DNA of 64,000 nucleotides from Mycobacterium branderi (GTDB taxonomy: Bacteria > Actinomycetota > Actinomycetes > Mycobacteriales > Mycobacteriaceae): the NCBI RefSeq assembly GCF_010728725.1, contig NZ_AP022606.1:1612001-1676000 (forward strand), read 5' to 3'. The position numbers and the translations under genes are program-made. How positions within the stretch are numbered: position 1 is the first letter of the stretch; every line of letters starts with the position of its first letter. Below the pieces are notes generated by a model, which made no database searches, was not told the DNA's origin, and saw nothing but the letters and a program-made list of their open reading frames with translations. Shown here piece after piece: positions 62,159 to 64,000 of the stretch.

Positions 62159-62644
62159 CTACGTCGGGTATTTGACGTCGAGCAGCTCGACCTGGCTTTC
62201 GCCCTGCGGCGTCGTGTAGGTGACCTTGTCACCGGGCTTGCGACCAGACAGTGCCATACCCAACGGGCTGCCTGCCGTCAGCGTCTCGGCCTCACGGCCG
62301 ACGGGGGTCTCTTCGACGACGGAGATCACGTGCATCGTCACCACCGAACCGTCGTCGAACCGCACGGTCACCTCGGTGCCGCCGGGCAGTGTGCCGGTTC
62401 CGTTCGACGGCGACGGTCCGGTCCGCAGCAGCCTGTCGAGCTCGATGATCCGCTCGTCGAGCCCGGCCAGCTCGTCGGCGCGCTGGATGGCGTCGGCGGC
62501 GTCGGCGTGATCGCTGACCGCGCCGCGGTCGTTTCTGACCTCGACTTCGAGCCGTTCACGTCGTTCCCGCAGCCGATCCAACTCCGCGGTAATGCGTTCG
62601 CGTGACTTATCGGAAAGCCCCGTGGATTCGACTTCCTCGCTCAC
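62159..62644 (-). CDS. Gre-factor-like/Rnk-type transcription factor
   Basis: Protein of 161 residues. N-terminal coiled coil ([41 protein letters not shown]) and C-terminal GreA-like FKBP domain ([35 protein letters not shown]). This is the architecture of GreA homologues that insert in the RNA polymerase secondary channel; the Rv3788 homologue of M. tuberculosis is described as an inhibitor. GTG 62644 gives exactly the 161-residue length of that protein. Its stop lies 26 bases from the GtrA start. Confidence 0.87.
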   Translation of the reverse strand: MSEEVESTGLSDKSRERITAELDRLRERRERLEVEVRNDRGAVSDHADAADAIQRADELAGLDERIIELDRLLRTGPSPSNGTGTLPGGTEVTVRFDDGSVVTMHVISVVEETPVGREAETLTAGSPLGMALSGRKPGDKVTYTTPQGESQVELLDVKYPT

Positions 62645-62760
62645 CCTTCGCACCTGTCCTCAGGGCGCAGCGGCGATGGCAAGCCCGGAGCGCCTCGATT
62701 GTTGTCTGTCGTTCGTCCCCGATTATTCCTATGGCGAATCGGTGTGGTGGCGTTTCGCGA

Positions 62761-62955
62761 TCAAGAGTGGCGACGGCCTCCGCGTCCGCGAAAGGCGTCC
62801 TTGACCTTTTCGCCGGCATCCTTCAGGTCCGATTTGACCCGCTCACCTATGCCTCGATTTTCGAGGTTGCGGTCACCGGTGGCCCGGCCAATGGTTTCCT
62901 TGGCTCTACCACCGAGCTTCTGCAGCTTGTTTCTCGCCTTGTCGGTCGCACCCAC
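62761..62955 (-). CDS. CsbD family stress protein
   Basis: Protein of 64 residues, GATDKARNKLQKLGGRAKET then IGRATGDRNLENRGIGER, which matches the CsbD domain (KGKVKE-type helix with Asn-Leu-Glu). It ends with a basic RGRGGRRHS. GTG 62955 has GGGAGGG upstream; the longer frame to 63009 starts in cysteine- and proline-containing sequence without a ribosome-binding site. CsbD proteins are induced in general stress; the function is unclear. Confidence 0.83.
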   Translation of the reverse strand: MGATDKARNKLQKLGGRAKETIGRATGDRNLENRGIGERVKSDLKDAGEKVKDAFRGRGGRRHS

Positions 62956-63116
62956 CGTGAGCCCTCCCTTCGTCGGGTCCATCGGATACCCGCAGAAGGA
63001 TGCATTCAACCGGCGCCGAGATTGTCCAGAACCACAGCCCGGGCGGCAATCTCAGGTGCTCGCCTCGGCGACCAGCTGGGCCAGTGCCGCCGGGTCACGC
63101 AGCAGTAGCCGCCGGA

Positions 63117-64000
63117 CTATTTCCAGATGGTGTCGCGCAGCTGGTGGAAGGCGCCCCAGACCAACAGGCCGGCCTGAAAGCCGAGCGCGATGGAAATCAT
63201 CGATGTCAGCGTCCCGGTGAACACGGCGCCGCGATCGGTCCCCATGAACTGCGTCACGCCGACCAGACCGAGTGCCCCGGGAATCAACAACCAGAATCCC
63301 GGCAGCAACAGCGCGGCCGTCGGCGGGCTGCTGGGTAGCTGCGAGATAGCCAATGCGCAGAGCATGAGTGTGAATCCACCACCGAACCCGCTTGCGTAGC
63401 TGCCCAATACGGCGTTGGCGGCCACTTGGCCCGCGTACGCGACGAACAAGATGCCCAACAGCCACGGCGTGAACTTACGCGGCGGACCCAGATAGAGCCG
63501 GATGCCGATGCCATACACCGCGACGCCGAGCCAAGGGGCCCACGGGCCGAATTTGTTCACCGGCCCGACGATGAGCTCGGCAGCAGTCACGCCGAGCATT
63601 TGAGCGGCAATAAGAATGCCGAAAGCGAGCTGGGCCAGCTGCATGAAACCGGCGATCAGCCGGACCGCACCCGACACCATTTCGCGGACGGTCAGTTCGA
63701 TGACCGCGAGGGTGATCGGGACGCCCGGGAGGAACAACGCTAGTGGCGCGGCCTCTACCCGCAGGTTGTTCGGGCCGAGATGCAACAGCCGGTCCAGGCT
63801 AAAGGCGCTGGCGGCTACCAGGAATGCACTGATGGCAGGCAGCAGTTGGCCGATCGCGGCGCTGACTCGATCAAGTAGTTCCAAGACGCCGACGAGCAGG
63901 CCGAACCCGGTTGCCGCTATCAACGCGATCGGAGTCGGCTGCAGCACCAACGCGAATCCCGCGCTCTGCACGGCATAGCCGATGACGCTGACCCAGGCCG
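63117..64000 (-). CDS. ThrE family threonine/serine exporter, C-terminal part (cut by window end)
   Basis: The frame stays open to the window edge, so the start lies outside; about 293 residues are visible. Hydrophobic helices alternate as in the DUF1212/DUF3815 exporter domains: SVIGYAVQSAGFALVLQPTP, ATGFGLLVGVLEL, LALFLPGVPITLAVIELTVREMVSGAVR, ISQLPSSPPTAALLLPGFWLLIPGALGLVG. The conserved proline-rich LLPGFWLLIPGALG is typical. It matches the Rv3737-type protein of M. tuberculosis rather than the gene expected next to Rv3788. An apparent internal GTG at 63971 is probably not the start. Confidence 0.8.
   Translation of the reverse strand, partial: AWVSVIGYAVQSAGFALVLQPTPIALIAATGFGLLVGVLELLDRVSAAIGQLLPAISAFLVAASAFSLDRLLHLGPNNLRVEAAPLALFLPGVPITLAVIELTVREMVSGAVRLIAGFMQLAQLAFGILIAAQMLGVTAAELIVGPVNKFGPWAPWLGVAVYGIGIRLYLGPPRKFTPWLLGILFVAYAGQVAANAVLGSYASGFGGGFTLMLCALAISQLPSSPPTAALLLPGFWLLIPGALGLVGVTQFMGTDRGAVFTGTLTSMISIALGFQAGLLVWGAFHQLRDTIWK

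Noticed and set aside
62607-62819. 70-residue minus-strand frame overlapping the Gre-like and CsbD genes
   Set aside because: It overlaps a well-supported CsbD gene in another frame and shows no recognisable pattern.

Overview
The window comes from a mycobacterium. It is strongly GC-rich, uses many GTG starts, and carries the arabinogalactan/mycolate locus with glf, glfT2, ubiA, aftB, antigen 85, fadD32-pks13-accD4, embCAB, aftA, dprE1 and dprE2 in an order that follows the Rv3842c-to-Rv3788 stretch of M. tuberculosis. It is not M. tuberculosis itself: bfrB, the pks2/sulfolipid cluster, PE_PGRS62 and fadE35 are absent from the places they occupy there, and unrelated genes sit in some of those places. 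Homology statements rest on reading the translated proteins, not on a search.

Layout. 1-12.7 kb is mostly housekeeping and regulatory: the end of glpQ1, a LytR-CpsA-Psr protein, a CPBP protein, an iron-box-controlled DUF2470 gene, pheA, a histidine phosphatase, a septum-formation-like membrane protein with a metallopeptidase partner, serS, an AraC regulator, a methyltransferase, and a TetR regulator flanked by two copies of its probable operator. 12.3-17.7 kb holds a PH-like protein, a metallo-beta-lactamase/Rieske protein, a decayed phosphotransferase, three tandem acyltransferases and a HAD phosphatase. 17.7-20.4 kb has two secreted envelope proteins (amidase-like and Erp). 20.7-27.1 kb is the galactan/arabinan operon glf-glfT2-PAP2-ubiA-aftB. 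27.5-39.8 kb is the mycolic acid block: fbpA, fbpD, cutinase-like cut6, fadD32, pks13, accD4. 39.9-42.4 kb is a small accessory stretch (TetR, metallo-hydrolase, SGNH lipoprotein, 45-residue peptide). 42.5-59.6 kb holds embB, embA, embC and aftA on the minus strand. 59.6-62.1 kb has dprE2, dprE1 and a GtrA protein, followed by a Gre-like factor, a CsbD protein and the C-terminal part of a ThrE-type exporter.

How they work together. DprE1/DprE2 and UbiA make decaprenyl-phospho-arabinose. AftA, EmbA/B/C and AftB build the arabinan on the galactan laid down by Glf and GlfT2. AccD4, FadD32 and Pks13 make mycolates, and the Ag85 proteins load them onto trehalose and arabinogalactan.

The most unusual feature is that embC and embA, adjacent in the best-known emb loci, are separated by about 5.5 kb. 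The insert carries a PH-like membrane protein, a short EspA-like/EspC-like pair (probable type VII secretion substrates, without secretion machinery nearby), and an opposing operon of a STAS protein, a GlgX-type debranching enzyme, a small lipoprotein and a two-helix membrane protein. Other points to check are a phosphotransferase pseudogene with a large internal deletion, an antigen 85 with a roughly 60-residue low-complexity tail, and several strong hairpins between genes.
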